NCBI GenBank assembly: GCA_002448445.1
Contig: DJYC01000069.1
Span: 1-61,364, forward strand
DNA length: 61,364 bases
DNA from: Treponema sp. UBA6988
GTDB taxonomy: Bacteria > Spirochaetota > Spirochaetia > Treponematales > Treponemataceae
Direction: 5' to 3'
Shown: positions 18,209-26,193 of the stretch, one piece after another
Position numbering within the stretch: position 1 is the first letter of the stretch
Layout: each line of letters begins with the position of its first letter
Notes under the pieces: generated by a model
What the model was told of the DNA's origin: nothing
Database searches by the model: none
What the model saw: the letters and a program-made list of their open reading frames with translations, nothing else
Made by a program: the position numbers and the translations under genes

Positions 18209-19249
18209 ATGGCTAAAAAGAAAAATAGATGGTTAAAACTTTTGCTTATTCTTATTGTGTCGGTAGTTGTGATTATTGGCGCATTGAGCGTGGTAAAGAA
18301 ACTTCTTGCCGCAAAAAAGCTGAACAATACTACATATAAAGTCCGCGAAGAAATTTATGAAAATGCAATTGATATTGCCGGCACTGTTTCCGCAGCCCAG
18401 AAGCAGACCCTTCAGGCCCTTTCCGACGGAACTGTTGTGGCCGTAAACGTAAAGCAGGGTGATGTCGTAAAAAAAGGTGATGTAATCATCCAGCTTGATG
18501 ACACTACGCAAAAATACAACCTTGCAAAGCATGATTATGACATGCAGACCACCCTTATTACAGGAGCCGCCCGCCAGTACCAGCTGATGAAAACCCAGAG
18601 GGATGCCCTTGTTCAAAAGGTGGAAGAGCGCAAGGTTACTGCAACCTTTGACGGCATCATTGCAGATATAGATGTTGCCGTTGGAGATTCACTTGAAGCA
18701 AAGGACTCGGTAGGAACTATTGTTGACGTTTCCTATTTGACCGCCGATGTTGAAATTTCTGAGACGGATGTTTCCAAGCTGGCAGTTGGTCAGACTGTTG
18801 AATTTACCTTTTCTGCCCTGAGCGGAAAAACCGTTAACGGATATGTTGTAAGCTGGCCTGCAATTGGTGAGGTTACGTCCCGCGGAGCAACTGTTGTAAA
18901 GGCAAAGGTCCGCATTGATGAATATCCTGAAGGAATCCTTCCAAACTTCTCTTTTTCCGGGAAGATAAAAATCAGCCCGGACGAAAAATTTCTTGTTGTA
19001 GAACGCTATGCAGTTGGCCGCGAAAACGGACAGGCTTTTGTTCAGCTTGTGCCCAGCGGAGAAAAAATAAATGTTACGGTAAGCCCCTACACTGCTGACT
19101 ATGTAAAGATAGAAAACGGTCTAAAGGGTGGCGAGGTTCTAAAGGCCCAGAGTTCTGCTGAAACGTCCGGACGCAGAAGGGGAGGCATGGGCGGTATGGG
19201 AGGCATGCGCGGCGGAATGGGTGGCGGTATGCCTCCCCGCAGAAGGTAG
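18209..19249 (+). CDS. HlyD/MacA-type periplasmic adaptor with Gly/Met/Arg tail
   Basis: Membrane-fusion component linking the MacB-like transporter to the outer membrane channel. One membrane anchor (residues 10-30) is followed by lipoyl-like half-motifs (GTVSAAQKQTLQALSDG and VNVKQGDVVKKGDVIIQLDD; later VTATFDGIIADIDVAVGDSL), a short alpha-hairpin between them and a beta-barrel domain. The last 25 or so residues are a low-complexity tail of GGM repeats flanked by RRR clusters, as seen in some MacA-like adaptors. GGGGA lies 7 nt before the ATG. The export substrate is unknown. Confidence 0.88.
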   Translation: MAKKKNRWLKLLLILIVSVVVIIGALSVVKKLLAAKKLNNTTYKVREEIYENAIDIAGTVSAAQKQTLQALSDGTVVAVNVKQGDVVKKGDVIIQLDDTTQKYNLAKHDYDMQTTLITGAARQYQLMKTQRDALVQKVEERKVTATFDGIIADIDVAVGDSLEAKDSVGTIVDVSYLTADVEISETDVSKLAVGQTVEFTFSALSGKTVNGYVVSWPAIGEVTSRGATVVKAKVRIDEYPEGILPNFSFSGKIKISPDEKFLVVERYAVGRENGQAFVQLVPSGEKINVTVSPYTADYVKIENGLKGGEVLKAQSSAETSGRRRGGMGGMGGMRGGMGGGMPPRRR

Positions 19250-19256
19250 GTGCAAG

Positions 19257-20000
19257 ATGGCTGAATCCGTAATAACTATGCAAGACGTAAAGCGCACATA
19301 TACAATGGGAGACACCCAGGTCTTTGCCTTGCGGGGCATTTCTTTTGACATAACACAGGGTGAATTTGTTACCATAATGGGCCCATCCGGTTCGGGAAAG
19401 TCAACCTGCATGAACATGATTGGCTGCTTGGACAGGCCTTCTGGTGGCATTGTAAAGATAAACGGAAAAGAAACGGCTCTTATGGATGAAAGTGAATTGG
19501 CTGAACTCCGCAACAAGACCGTTGGCTTTGTTTTCCAGCAGTATTTTTTACTTCCGTCTATGACCGTGCTTGAAAACGTAATGCTACCCCTGCGTTACGC
19601 TGGAGTGGAGCGGAAGGAAAGGGCGGAGTTGGCAAAAGAAGCCTTGCAGAAAGTTGGCCTTGCCGAGCGAATGAACCACCGTCCCCACGAGCTTTCTGGT
19701 GGTCAAAAGCAGCGTGTTGCAATTGCCCGTGCCACAGTAACGAGTCCCCGCATAATTCTTGCCGACGAACCTACCGGTGCTTTGGACAGCGAAACAGGTA
19801 AGGCGGTAATGCGCCTTTTTAGGGAAATAAACAAAAAGGGAACCACGGTTGTTATTGTTACCCATGACCCGCGTGTTGGTGCCGCATCTGACCGCTGCAT
19901 AAGGATTTTTGACGGAAAGATTCAGTCTGACCAAAAGCAGGAACCGGAGTCTTTTGATTCATCAGAAGAAAAGCCTTCCGGGGCAGGGCAGGAGGCATAG
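19257..20000 (+). CDS. MacB-type ABC transporter ATPase subunit
   Basis: A 247-residue LolD/MacB-family ATPase powering the efflux complex. Walker A is GPSGSGKST, Q-loop FVFQQYFLLPSMTV, signature LSGGQKQRVAIARA, Walker B IILADEPTGALDSETG and switch His in VIVTHDPRVG. ATG at 19257 follows AAGGTAGG and lies 7 nt after the adaptor's stop; the open frame to 19221 would overlap the adaptor gene. The permease is encoded separately, unlike E. coli MacB where both are fused. Confidence 0.93.
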   Translation: MAESVITMQDVKRTYTMGDTQVFALRGISFDITQGEFVTIMGPSGSGKSTCMNMIGCLDRPSGGIVKINGKETALMDESELAELRNKTVGFVFQQYFLLPSMTVLENVMLPLRYAGVERKERAELAKEALQKVGLAERMNHRPHELSGGQKQRVAIARATVTSPRIILADEPTGALDSETGKAVMRLFREINKKGTTVVIVTHDPRVGAASDRCIRIFDGKIQSDQKQEPESFDSSEEKPSGAGQEA

Positions 20001-20003
20001 TCT

Positions 20004-21197
20004 ATGTTTGAGGATTTTTTGAACGCACTGCAAAACTTTAGGCGCAACAAGACAAGAACCGTGCTTTCTCTTTTGGGTATTATTATTGGTGTTGCATCCG
20101 TAATCGTAATCATGAGCATGGGGCAAAGTTCCACAATGCAGATTCAGAACACATTCGGTTCATCCGGTTTGGACATGGTAAGCATTGGTTCCGGTTTTAT
20201 GCGAAGGGGTGTGGCGGCCGTTACCATAGAATTTAACGAAAGTTTCCGTGAAGATTTGTTCGGGAATATTTCTGGAATAAAAAAGATTTGGTACAAGAAC
20301 AGTCTTTCTGGAACTGTAGCTTACGGAGACACAAGTGCAAGCGCTTCCTGCACCGCGGTTGAATCTGGTTACATAGAAGCCTGCGGTTTAAAAGTGGAGC
20401 AGGGCAGAAGCTTTGACGTAACCGACGATGCAATGGGTACGCAAAAAATCATATTGGGAAGCGAAGTTGCATCTTCCCTTTTTCCAAACGGAGACGGAGT
20501 TGGCAAGTACATAACTCTTGTTGCAGACAAAGTGCCCTTTAATTTTGAAGTCATAGGAATTTTTGCCGAGCAGAATTCTGGCATGGAGTCTACGGCGTCT
20601 GGCTGTTACGTAACGAGGGGCTTTTATGCAAAAAAAATTGCGCCAAATCCAAATGCCTCTACGGTAATGGTTCAGGCTGTGTCTTCCGACAAGGCAACCG
20701 ACTTGGCAACTGCACTTGAAACCTACTGCAAGAATCTTACCGGGACGGAAGGTTCTGTTAGGGTTATGTCCATGCAGACAATGATAGACCAGGTTAGCCA
20801 GATAACCAACACTCTTTCCATGATGCTTTCCGGAATTGCAGCCATTTCTCTTTTGGTTGGCGGAATTGGAATAATGAACATAATGATTGTTACGGTTACT
20901 GAACGCAAGCAGGAGATAGGCATAAGAAAGGCACTGGGCGCAAGTCCCAACACCATACGCCAGCAGTTTTTGGTTGAGTCTGCAAGCATAACGCTTATGG
21001 GTGGAATTGCTGGAATAATTCTTGGAATTGCAATAAGCATTGCCGTGGAATACGTGCGCTCGCAAGACATTGTAATCAGCTTTAAGTCCTGCTTTATTGC
21101 ATTCGTCTTTTCTGTCTTCGTGGGAGTTTTCTTTGGCCTAAGCCCTGCTTCCCGTGCCGCAAAGCTTGACCCTGTTGTAGCCCTTAGCGGAGAGTAA
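20004..21197 (+). CDS. MacB-type ABC transporter permease
   Basis: A 397-residue permease with the MacB plan. The N-terminal membrane helix (about 20-40, VLSLLGIIIGVASVIVIMS) is followed by a large periplasmic domain (about 45-270), three C-terminal helices (FtsX domain) and the cytoplasmic motif TERKQEIGIRKALGASPNTI that couples to the ATPase. The start codon is 3 nt after the ATPase stop, so the two are translationally coupled. No terminator hairpin is obvious between its stop and the GC-rich repeat. Confidence 0.93.
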   Translation: MFEDFLNALQNFRRNKTRTVLSLLGIIIGVASVIVIMSMGQSSTMQIQNTFGSSGLDMVSIGSGFMRRGVAAVTIEFNESFREDLFGNISGIKKIWYKNSLSGTVAYGDTSASASCTAVESGYIEACGLKVEQGRSFDVTDDAMGTQKIILGSEVASSLFPNGDGVGKYITLVADKVPFNFEVIGIFAEQNSGMESTASGCYVTRGFYAKKIAPNPNASTVMVQAVSSDKATDLATALETYCKNLTGTEGSVRVMSMQTMIDQVSQITNTLSMMLSGIAAISLLVGGIGIMNIMIVTVTERKQEIGIRKALGASPNTIRQQFLVESASITLMGGIAGIILGIAISIAVEYVRSQDIVISFKSCFIAFVFSVFVGVFFGLSPASRAAKLDPVVALSGE

Positions 21198-21210
21198 AAG
21201 TGGTTAGACC

Positions 21211-21350
21211 AGCCTACGCCGCCGTGGAGCCCCGGGTTGCTTGCAACCCTTTAGTACCGGCCGCAGGACGGTATGAGCGGATAGCGAAGGGCGGAAGGGC
21301 GGTGACGAAAGGCATGTTCAGTCGAGTTAGCCAAAGACTAAATGGTAGAG
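21211..21350. repeat. GC-rich composite intergenic element, copy C (inverted)
   Basis: Between the convergent ends of the efflux operon and the pseudouridine synthase gene. Read on the minus strand it carries the same left module as copies A and D (CTACCATT..TTGGCTAA..CGACTGAACATGCCTTT) and the same right end (CTCCACGGCGGCGTAGGCT). The middle differs, with CCGGCCGCAGGACGG and a GGGTTGCTTGCAACCC hairpin. Confidence 0.75.
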
Positions 21351-21363
21351 CAAGTAGGACTGC

Positions 21364-21405
21364 GTCCTAAAGACTCTCGTCCTAAAAACTACCATCCTAA
21401 CGACT
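21364..21405. repeat. Three imperfect 15-bp tandem repeats at the end of the RluA gene
   Basis: Units GTCCTAAAGACT, GTCCTAAAAACT and ATCCTAACGACT have a 15-nt period. On the minus strand the first unit supplies the last codons and TAG stop of the pseudouridine synthase gene, and each later unit also has an in-frame TAG. Confidence 0.6.
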
Positions 21406-22362
21406 GTTATTTTTAAACTTGCCCTGGGCAATAAAATCCATGCGGCTTTTCTGCTTTGCGGAAAGTCGTGGGGCAAGCTGCTTTTCTTCCTGTTTTTTTG
21501 CAAGGGCCTTTTCCATTTGCCTTTGCCTCTGCTTTAGTTCTGCGTTGTAGGGATTTTTTGCAGACCAGACAGGAGGCTGGGGATTGGGGTCTCCCTTCTT
21601 TACGTATTCTGCCCATTCGTCAGGCTCGGGAACTTCAAACTTCATGTGCTGACCAGTAGCCGGGTGGTCAAATTCCAGCGTGCGGGCATGAAGTGCAAGG
21701 CGGCCAAAAGGGTCTGTTTTTGCGCGGTAGTTTTCGTCTCCGGCCAGAGGGTAGCCTTTGCTTGCCAGGTGGGCTCGTATCTGGTTTTTCTTGCCTGTAT
21801 CAAGGGAAAGTTCAAAAAGAAAATGTGTTTTTCCGCGCAGCAAAATCTTGTAGTGGGTGCGGGCGGCAACGGTTTTTGCCTTGTCGTCCTTGTCGTGTGG
21901 AACATAGCCTACGTGGTGGGCGTTTTGTGCCAAGGGGTCGTCTATAAGCCCAGAGTCTTGGAGCGGCACTGCCTTTCGCGAAACTTCTGCAACGGCATGG
22001 TAAAGCCTTTCTGTTACCATGGTGTGCCAGCTGTCCATGATTTTTTTCTGCATCTTTTCGTTAAGGGCAAACATCATAACACCGCTTGTGTCCCTGTCCA
22101 GACGGTGAACGGTAAAAGGCCTGTGTCCTGCAGAAAAGGTTCCCCGCGAGCGCATGATTTTTTCCAGAAGGTCAAGTGCGGTTCTTGCCTTGCTCCCAGG
22201 ATAGGGAACGGAAAGCAGACCCGTGGGCTTGTTTATAACAACAATGTCCTTGTCTTCGTAAAGAATTTCTATCTGCTCGCGGCCATAGTCTGCCTTGTGC
22301 TCCCGCTTGTACTGAGTGCTTGCCTTTACATGGTGGATGGTATTGCGTGGCGGAGGATTCAT
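21397..22362 (-). CDS. RluA-family RNA pseudouridine synthase
   Basis: Isomerises uridine to pseudouridine in structured RNA, probably rRNA. The catalytic motif HRLDRDTSG carries the active-site Asp (about residue 113). Upstream EDKDIVVINKPTGLLSVPYPGS and downstream GKKNQIRAHLASKGYPLAGDENY are RluA-family hallmarks. No S4 domain is present, and the basic C-terminal tail (about 265-321) is rich in Lys and Gln. Its start overlaps the stop of the small membrane gene upstream by 4 nt. Without a search I cannot assign RluA, RluC or RluD specificity. Confidence 0.92.
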   Translation of the reverse strand: MNPPPRNTIHHVKASTQYKREHKADYGREQIEILYEDKDIVVINKPTGLLSVPYPGSKARTALDLLEKIMRSRGTFSAGHRPFTVHRLDRDTSGVMMFALNEKMQKKIMDSWHTMVTERLYHAVAEVSRKAVPLQDSGLIDDPLAQNAHHVGYVPHDKDDKAKTVAARTHYKILLRGKTHFLFELSLDTGKKNQIRAHLASKGYPLAGDENYRAKTDPFGRLALHARTLEFDHPATGQHMKFEVPEPDEWAEYVKKGDPNPQPPVWSAKNPYNAELKQRQRQMEKALAKKQEEKQLAPRLSAKQKSRMDFIAQGKFKNNSR

Positions 22363-22655
22363 TTCTTTTTGCTACCCATCATTTGAATAAAGATAAAGAA
22401 AATGACAATCAGTATGATAAGGTAAACAAGTGCAATAATCTGGATTGCTTGCTTGCTAAGTTCATTTCGCATCGTGACAAATAAAATTCCGGTTGCAAAA
22501 GTAAGGCAGCCTATCAGGTAAAAGATAAAGCTGCTTGGCTTAAAGAGTGGCGTTTTTTTTACGGCTTCTGGCCTGCCCATAAAAAAAGCAACGATGCAAA
22601 AGAAAAAGGCGGCCACTAAGAAAATAATACCCAATACCAATGGCGAACTAATCAT
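22359..22655 (-). CDS. Small membrane protein, unknown function
   Basis: 98 residues with three predicted membrane helices (about 5-25, 43-62, 72-92) separated by short basic loops, ending in GSKKK. I do not recognise a family. It overlaps the pseudouridine synthase start (ATGA) and sits 16 nt after the cyclase gene, so all three may be cotranscribed. The reading frame uses the same codon style as its neighbours and is likely real. Confidence 0.7.
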   Translation of the reverse strand: MISSPLVLGIIFLVAAFFFCIVAFFMGRPEAVKKTPLFKPSSFIFYLIGCLTFATGILFVTMRNELSKQAIQIIALVYLIILIVIFFIFIQMMGSKKK

Positions 22656-22671
22656 AAGATAAAACTCTTTA

Positions 22672-23652
22672 CTACTTTGTCGTAGTTGAATTGTACCATT
22701 CCGGCTCGTTCAAGTGAAGCCTTGCATTGGGCTTTCTTGTTATGCTGAACGCATAGGCCGTGGCTTCGTGCTTTATTGCAACCTTTGTTGGCTGGGAATT
22801 AAAATAGGTGCAGTTCATGGAAGAAAGCTTGTTCTGGGCACGGACAGTTATGTATGTGCTTCCTGCTGGGGCACAAGAAAGTCTGCACGCATATACAACA
22901 GGACTTCCTACAACCGTGTATTCGGTTTCCACGCCGGCTTTGTAAACCGAACCGCAGTCTATTCCGGCACCAAGGCCAGTTATCTTACGGTCAATGTTAA
23001 AGTTGTCCTCATATTTTGTGAATATGGAATTAAAAACAGCCTTACATTCGTCTGCACATTCAAGCGCATAAATTAGGGCATCCTTGCCAGAATAAAAGTC
23101 CGGGAAGAAGGCAAGAAGTCCGTCGCCGGTAAATTTGTCGTAGATGCCAAAATTTTCTTTTACCACGTCTATAAGCATGGTGTTCAGCTCGTTTACAAAT
23201 TCTGCATAAAACTGAGGGGACTTTGCACGGAGCATAAGTTCTGTTGAACGGCGGATGTCTACGGAAAGGATTACTGCGTCAAATTCTTCAAGCTCGGCAA
23301 AAGGCTTTGCAAATTCCTTGTCTTCCAGCATTTTTTGAGCGGCCTTGTCCTGAACGCGGGTCATGTACTTCATAAGGCGGAGCTGCTGCTTGTTGTTGTA
23401 GCGTTCCGTAAGAGCCTTGGCCAAGGGGTTGTCCCTAAAAAGCTGAAAGACCGGATGCTCGGAAGATCTTTGCCTGATGCGGATTAGTTTTTCTGCAAGA
23501 TCGGGTGGCAGGTTGGATTCCTGCTTGGCAAAAAGCTTTTCCTGATTGTCCATAAGTTCAATCATGGTGTTGTACATTTGGTTGCGGAAATCCGGCGCAT
23601 TCTTTAGCGTATTATAGATACTGTTAAAATTTGCTTTGGAAGTGTCAATCAT
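22672..23652 (-). CDS. Class III adenylate/guanylate cyclase domain protein
   Basis: A 326-residue soluble protein. The first 120 or so residues are helical with no recognised sensor domain. The cyclase homology domain (about 125-290) has the metal-binding Asp in VILSVDIRRSTEL and the second Asp in YDKFTGDGLLAFFPD, then GLGAGIDCGSVYKAG and YTVVGSPVVYACRLSCAP. Both metal Asp residues are present, so activity is plausible; cAMP versus cGMP cannot be read safely. No Shine-Dalgarno precedes the ATG, and a TATACT sits 7 nt upstream, although no good -35 accompanies it. Confidence 0.9.
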   Translation of the reverse strand: MIDTSKANFNSIYNTLKNAPDFRNQMYNTMIELMDNQEKLFAKQESNLPPDLAEKLIRIRQRSSEHPVFQLFRDNPLAKALTERYNNKQQLRLMKYMTRVQDKAAQKMLEDKEFAKPFAELEEFDAVILSVDIRRSTELMLRAKSPQFYAEFVNELNTMLIDVVKENFGIYDKFTGDGLLAFFPDFYSGKDALIYALECADECKAVFNSIFTKYEDNFNIDRKITGLGAGIDCGSVYKAGVETEYTVVGSPVVYACRLSCAPAGSTYITVRAQNKLSSMNCTYFNSQPTKVAIKHEATAYAFSITRKPNARLHLNEPEWYNSTTTK

Positions 23653-23803
23653 TCTTACGAGTATATAATAGAAACAAATTTTATGCTATAGAGTAAATTA
23701 TAGGTAAAAATGCCACTTTTTTTACAAATTCGGCATACCGTTTTGCGTCAAAGTGACACAGTTTTCTGTTTGATGATTTCTTTTTGGACGGTACTTTTGC
23801 CTG

Positions 23804-23970
23804 TTCTACCATTCATTCCTTGGCTAATTCGACCGGATAGGCCTTTCGTCACCGCCCTTTCGGGGTTCCGGGGGCCCCTACCCCCTCCATTGCTGATGGC
23901 TCCGGCCCTTCGACGGTGCTCAGGGACCTGCGCCATCAGCAACGCTGCCGCGCCCCTCCACGGCGGCGTA
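23804..23970. repeat. GC-rich composite intergenic element, copy D
   Basis: The longest copy, in the divergent gap between the cyclase and hsp20 genes. Left module TTGGCTAATTCGACCGG..CTTTCGTCACCGCC, core CGGGGTTCCGGGGGCC with CCCCCTCCATTGC, an enlarged central insert with GCTGATGGC..GCCATCAGC arms around CCTTCGACGGTGCTCAGGG, then CCCCTCCACGGCGGCGTA. The rest of the 430-bp gap holds only the hsp20 promoter. Confidence 0.8.
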
Positions 23971-23993
23971 TGTTCCTTGAAAAATACAAAACT

Positions 23994-24008
23994 TGGCACG
24001 GAATCTGC
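23994..24008 (+). promoter_or_regulatory. Sigma-54-type -24/-12 promoter of hsp20
   Basis: TTGGCACGGAATCTGC contains GG and GC separated by exactly 10 nt and matches the sigma-54 consensus TGGCACG-N4-TTGC except for one base. It would start transcription near 24020, 65 nt before hsp20. No good sigma-70 pair was seen in the same gap. Confidence 0.55.
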
Positions 24009-24084
24009 TTCATGTTAAGTGTACAAAGAAAGAAAAGCTCCTTCCGCGTACAAAAAACTTAATTCATATTTGGAGGCATAGATT

Positions 24085-24492
24085 ATGAACGAACTTGCTT
24101 TGTTTAATTCACTTTTTGAAGACGGATTTGGATTCCCTGAATTGCGCAAGACGCACTTTGGAATGCCAAAGGTTGACGTAAAGCAGAATGGCGACACCTA
24201 TGTTTTGGACATGGACTTGCCCGGCCTCACGGAAAAGGATGTTGACCTTAGCCTAAAGGACAATGTTCTTACAATTTCTTCCACCCAGGAAGAAAAGAAA
24301 GAAAACAAAAAGAACAGCGAATGGATTGTCCACGAGCGCACGTCTTCTTCCTTTAGCCGCAGCTTTACCCTGCCGGACGACGTTGAAGGCTCAAAGATTT
24401 CCGCTTCATTCAAGAACGGAGTCCTCACCATCACAATGCCGCGCAACAAGACCCTGACCGAAAGCAAAAAAATTGCCATAACAGCAGCATAA
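24085..24492 (+). CDS. hsp20: Small heat shock protein Hsp20 (IbpA-like)
   Basis: An ATP-independent holdase chaperone of 135 residues. The alpha-crystallin domain spans about 25-125, with PKVDVKQNGDTYVLDMDLPGLTEKDVDLSL, SSSFSRSFTLPDDVE and SASFKNGVLTITMPR; the C-terminal tail is short. GGAGG is 8 nt before the ATG. It stands alone between a repeat element and its own terminator, behind a sigma-54-like promoter, which suggests stress induction through an RpoN-dependent activator (inference). No CIRCE-type operator was seen. Confidence 0.95.
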   Translation: MNELALFNSLFEDGFGFPELRKTHFGMPKVDVKQNGDTYVLDMDLPGLTEKDVDLSLKDNVLTISSTQEEKKENKKNSEWIVHERTSSSFSRSFTLPDDVEGSKISASFKNGVLTITMPRNKTLTESKKIAITAA

Positions 24493-24520
24493 ACAAAACA
24501 TTCTGTTTTACCGCAAACAA

Positions 24521-24550
24521 AGGTCTCCTTTTTGGGAGGCCTTTTTTATT
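24521..24550 (+). terminator. Terminator of hsp20
   Basis: GGTCTCC pairs with GGGAGGCC around a short T-rich loop, followed by six T and ATT. Confidence 0.85.
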
Positions 24551-24610
24551 CCTTGACGATATAAATTGCAAATATTATTATGTACAAAAAAGTGCGCCAT
24601 GAGGAAATTT

Positions 24611-25684
24611 ATGAAAAAGTTTGTTTTTGTGTTTATATGCCTGCTTGCGGTCATTTCTTGCAGCAGAAAAGAAAATAAGGCAGATCAGCCTGTAGCTAAA
24701 GAAGAAAAGCCTGTGGCAAACGAAATAGATACCAAAAATTTTAAGCCGGAGAATGTCAGCAAATTATTCTATAACAAAGACCTAAAAACTATTAATCTGC
24801 TTTTTGAAGACAAAGATTTTTTTGAAAACTTTTCAAAAACACCTTATGCGGTAGGTGTCGTAATGAGCTTCTTTTCCGATGAAGTTTTTCAGCCATATAT
24901 AGATAAATTAAAAAAATCCAATCTTCCTGTAATGGAAGACCCCAGTTGTCTTTTGTCTGCAATCGTAAACAGAGAATTTGATTGTATTCCTTGGCTAATT
25001 GAACAGGGGCTTTCACCGTATGAGTATGTGGACTACGGTACCTCCTCCGACATGAATACCTTTGACTGCATACACTGGCAAGAAAAACTTGTCAGAATGG
25101 GCAGCACCTATGACGCAGAAAACAAAGTGTATATTTTGTCTAAGGAGGAAAAAGAAAGCATAGAAAAATTTGAAGAAGTCCGCAAGTTGCTAACGGAATA
25201 TACCAAGGAAATGCCTGCGGAAAGAAAAATAAATTCCAAGACCTTTAAGCCGGAAAATGTGGAAAAACTCTTCCATGCAAAAGAACTGGAACTTATTGAC
25301 CTGCTTTTTGAAGACAAAGATTTTTTTGAAAACTTTTCAAAAACACCTTATGCAATAGCTGTCGTAATGCGCTTTTTTCCTGATAAAGTTTTCTCTCAAT
25401 ATGTTGAAAAGCTAAAAGAATCGAATCTTCCCGTAAAAGAAAACAAAGTTTGTCTTTTGGATGCAATTGTAAACATGGAATCTGATTGTATACCCTGGCT
25501 ACTTGAACAGGGGCTTTCTCCATATGATGTTGTAGACTACAACGGTACTGAAATGAATGCATTTGACTGCGTAGACTGGCAGGAAAATAATATCAGAACG
25601 TGGAACACCCCTTATAAGGAAAGATACATCAATACACTTAAAGAAATACGCAAATTGCTAACGGAAGGTGTCAAAAAGTTGTGA
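24611..25684 (+). CDS. Lipoprotein made of two near-identical tandem units, ankyrin-like
   Basis: A 357-residue predicted lipoprotein (signal MKKFVFVFICLLAVISC, Cys 17). After a short linker, two units of about 115 residues begin at FKPENV (residue 44 and 168 residues later). Each has LLFEDKDFFENFSKTPYA followed by CLL.AIVN...DCIPWL.EQGLSPY, which resembles degenerate ankyrin repeats. Around LFEDKDFFENFSKTPYA the two copies are nearly identical at DNA level over about 50 nt (from 24797 and 25301), so the duplication is recent. ATG at 24611 has GAGGA 5 nt upstream; upstream ATGs lack this. AT-rich, in an accessory block. Function unknown; ankyrin-like immunity or surface proteins are possible. 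Confidence 0.8.
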   Translation: MKKFVFVFICLLAVISCSRKENKADQPVAKEEKPVANEIDTKNFKPENVSKLFYNKDLKTINLLFEDKDFFENFSKTPYAVGVVMSFFSDEVFQPYIDKLKKSNLPVMEDPSCLLSAIVNREFDCIPWLIEQGLSPYEYVDYGTSSDMNTFDCIHWQEKLVRMGSTYDAENKVYILSKEEKESIEKFEEVRKLLTEYTKEMPAERKINSKTFKPENVEKLFHAKELELIDLLFEDKDFFENFSKTPYAIAVVMRFFPDKVFSQYVEKLKESNLPVKENKVCLLDAIVNMESDCIPWLLEQGLSPYDVVDYNGTEMNAFDCVDWQENNIRTWNTPYKERYINTLKEIRKLLTEGVKKL

Positions 25685-25750
25685 ATAAGATCTAGTGCCA
25701 GAGCATCTTATCCAGTTTAAAAAATCCGTAAATCATGCTATACTGCCTAA
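25685..25750. promoter_or_regulatory. Promoter region of the accessory block
   Basis: An extended -10, TGCTATACT (25736-25744), lies 6 nt before the ATG of the broken secreted-protein gene. The -35 is poor (TTTAAA at 25716). Confidence 0.4.
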
Positions 25751-25985
25751 ATGAAAAAGCGAAGAATTTTTCCATTACTTTTGCCTTTGTTGGCAGGGGC
25801 AGCATTTTTTGTCATGCGTTTCTGCTCCAGAGCCAAAGCTTCCTCCTGAGGCTCGTAGTTTTTTACAAAGAGTATACACAGCAAATGAATCATTCTTAGT
25901 AACAAGACTTGGTGAAGAATTATATGAAAAGATAACCAGTGGATTATTAATTAAAGGTACAGCAGTATTATCAATAAGGAATTAG
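25751..25985 (+). pseudogene. Frameshifted remnant of a secreted protein gene
   Basis: ATG at 25751 encodes a clear signal peptide (MKKRRIFPLLLPLLAGAAFF, residues 1-20) but the frame stops with TGA at 25849 after 32 codons. A second frame then reads VSAPEPKLPPEARSFLQRVY and on to KGTAVLSIRN, stopping at 25985. Joining the two needs a frameshift near 25820. The remainder looks like natural protein, so I read this as the decayed start of a larger exported protein, perhaps once continuous with the deamidase domain downstream. No match to a named family. Confidence 0.5.
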
Positions 25986-25986
25986 T

Positions 25987-26193
25987 ATGAAGAAATTTTT
26001 TTTCATTATTTGGTGTATTTGTGATTTACCAGTTTTTTATTTATCTTTTTTTAATTTTAAGGAGATGATTAATAATTTTTGCAAGCAAACAATATTAGAT
26101 TTTGCGTATTGTTTGTTTGGAATTATTTTAGTTCTTAAATTACAGATAACTGTAATTGTAGAGTACTTTAAAAAAGATAATGGTAGTGTATAA
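25987..26193 (+). CDS. Small membrane protein of the accessory block
   Basis: 68 residues with two hydrophobic segments (about 4-22 and 38-58) and a charged C-terminus (EYFKKDNGSV). AAGGA is 6 nt upstream of the ATG, within the remnant gene's last codons. Very AT-rich. It overlaps the following chimeric ORF by 14 nt, so translation may be coupled. Family not recognised; a holin-like or immunity membrane protein would fit size and context but nothing proves it. Confidence 0.6.
   Translation: MKKFFFIIWCICDLPVFYLSFFNFKEMINNFCKQTILDFAYCLFGIILVLKLQITVIVEYFKKDNGSV

Noticed and set aside
21364..21405. CRISPR-like repeat array
   Set aside because: Only three imperfect 15-bp units with almost no spacer, and no cas genes in the window.
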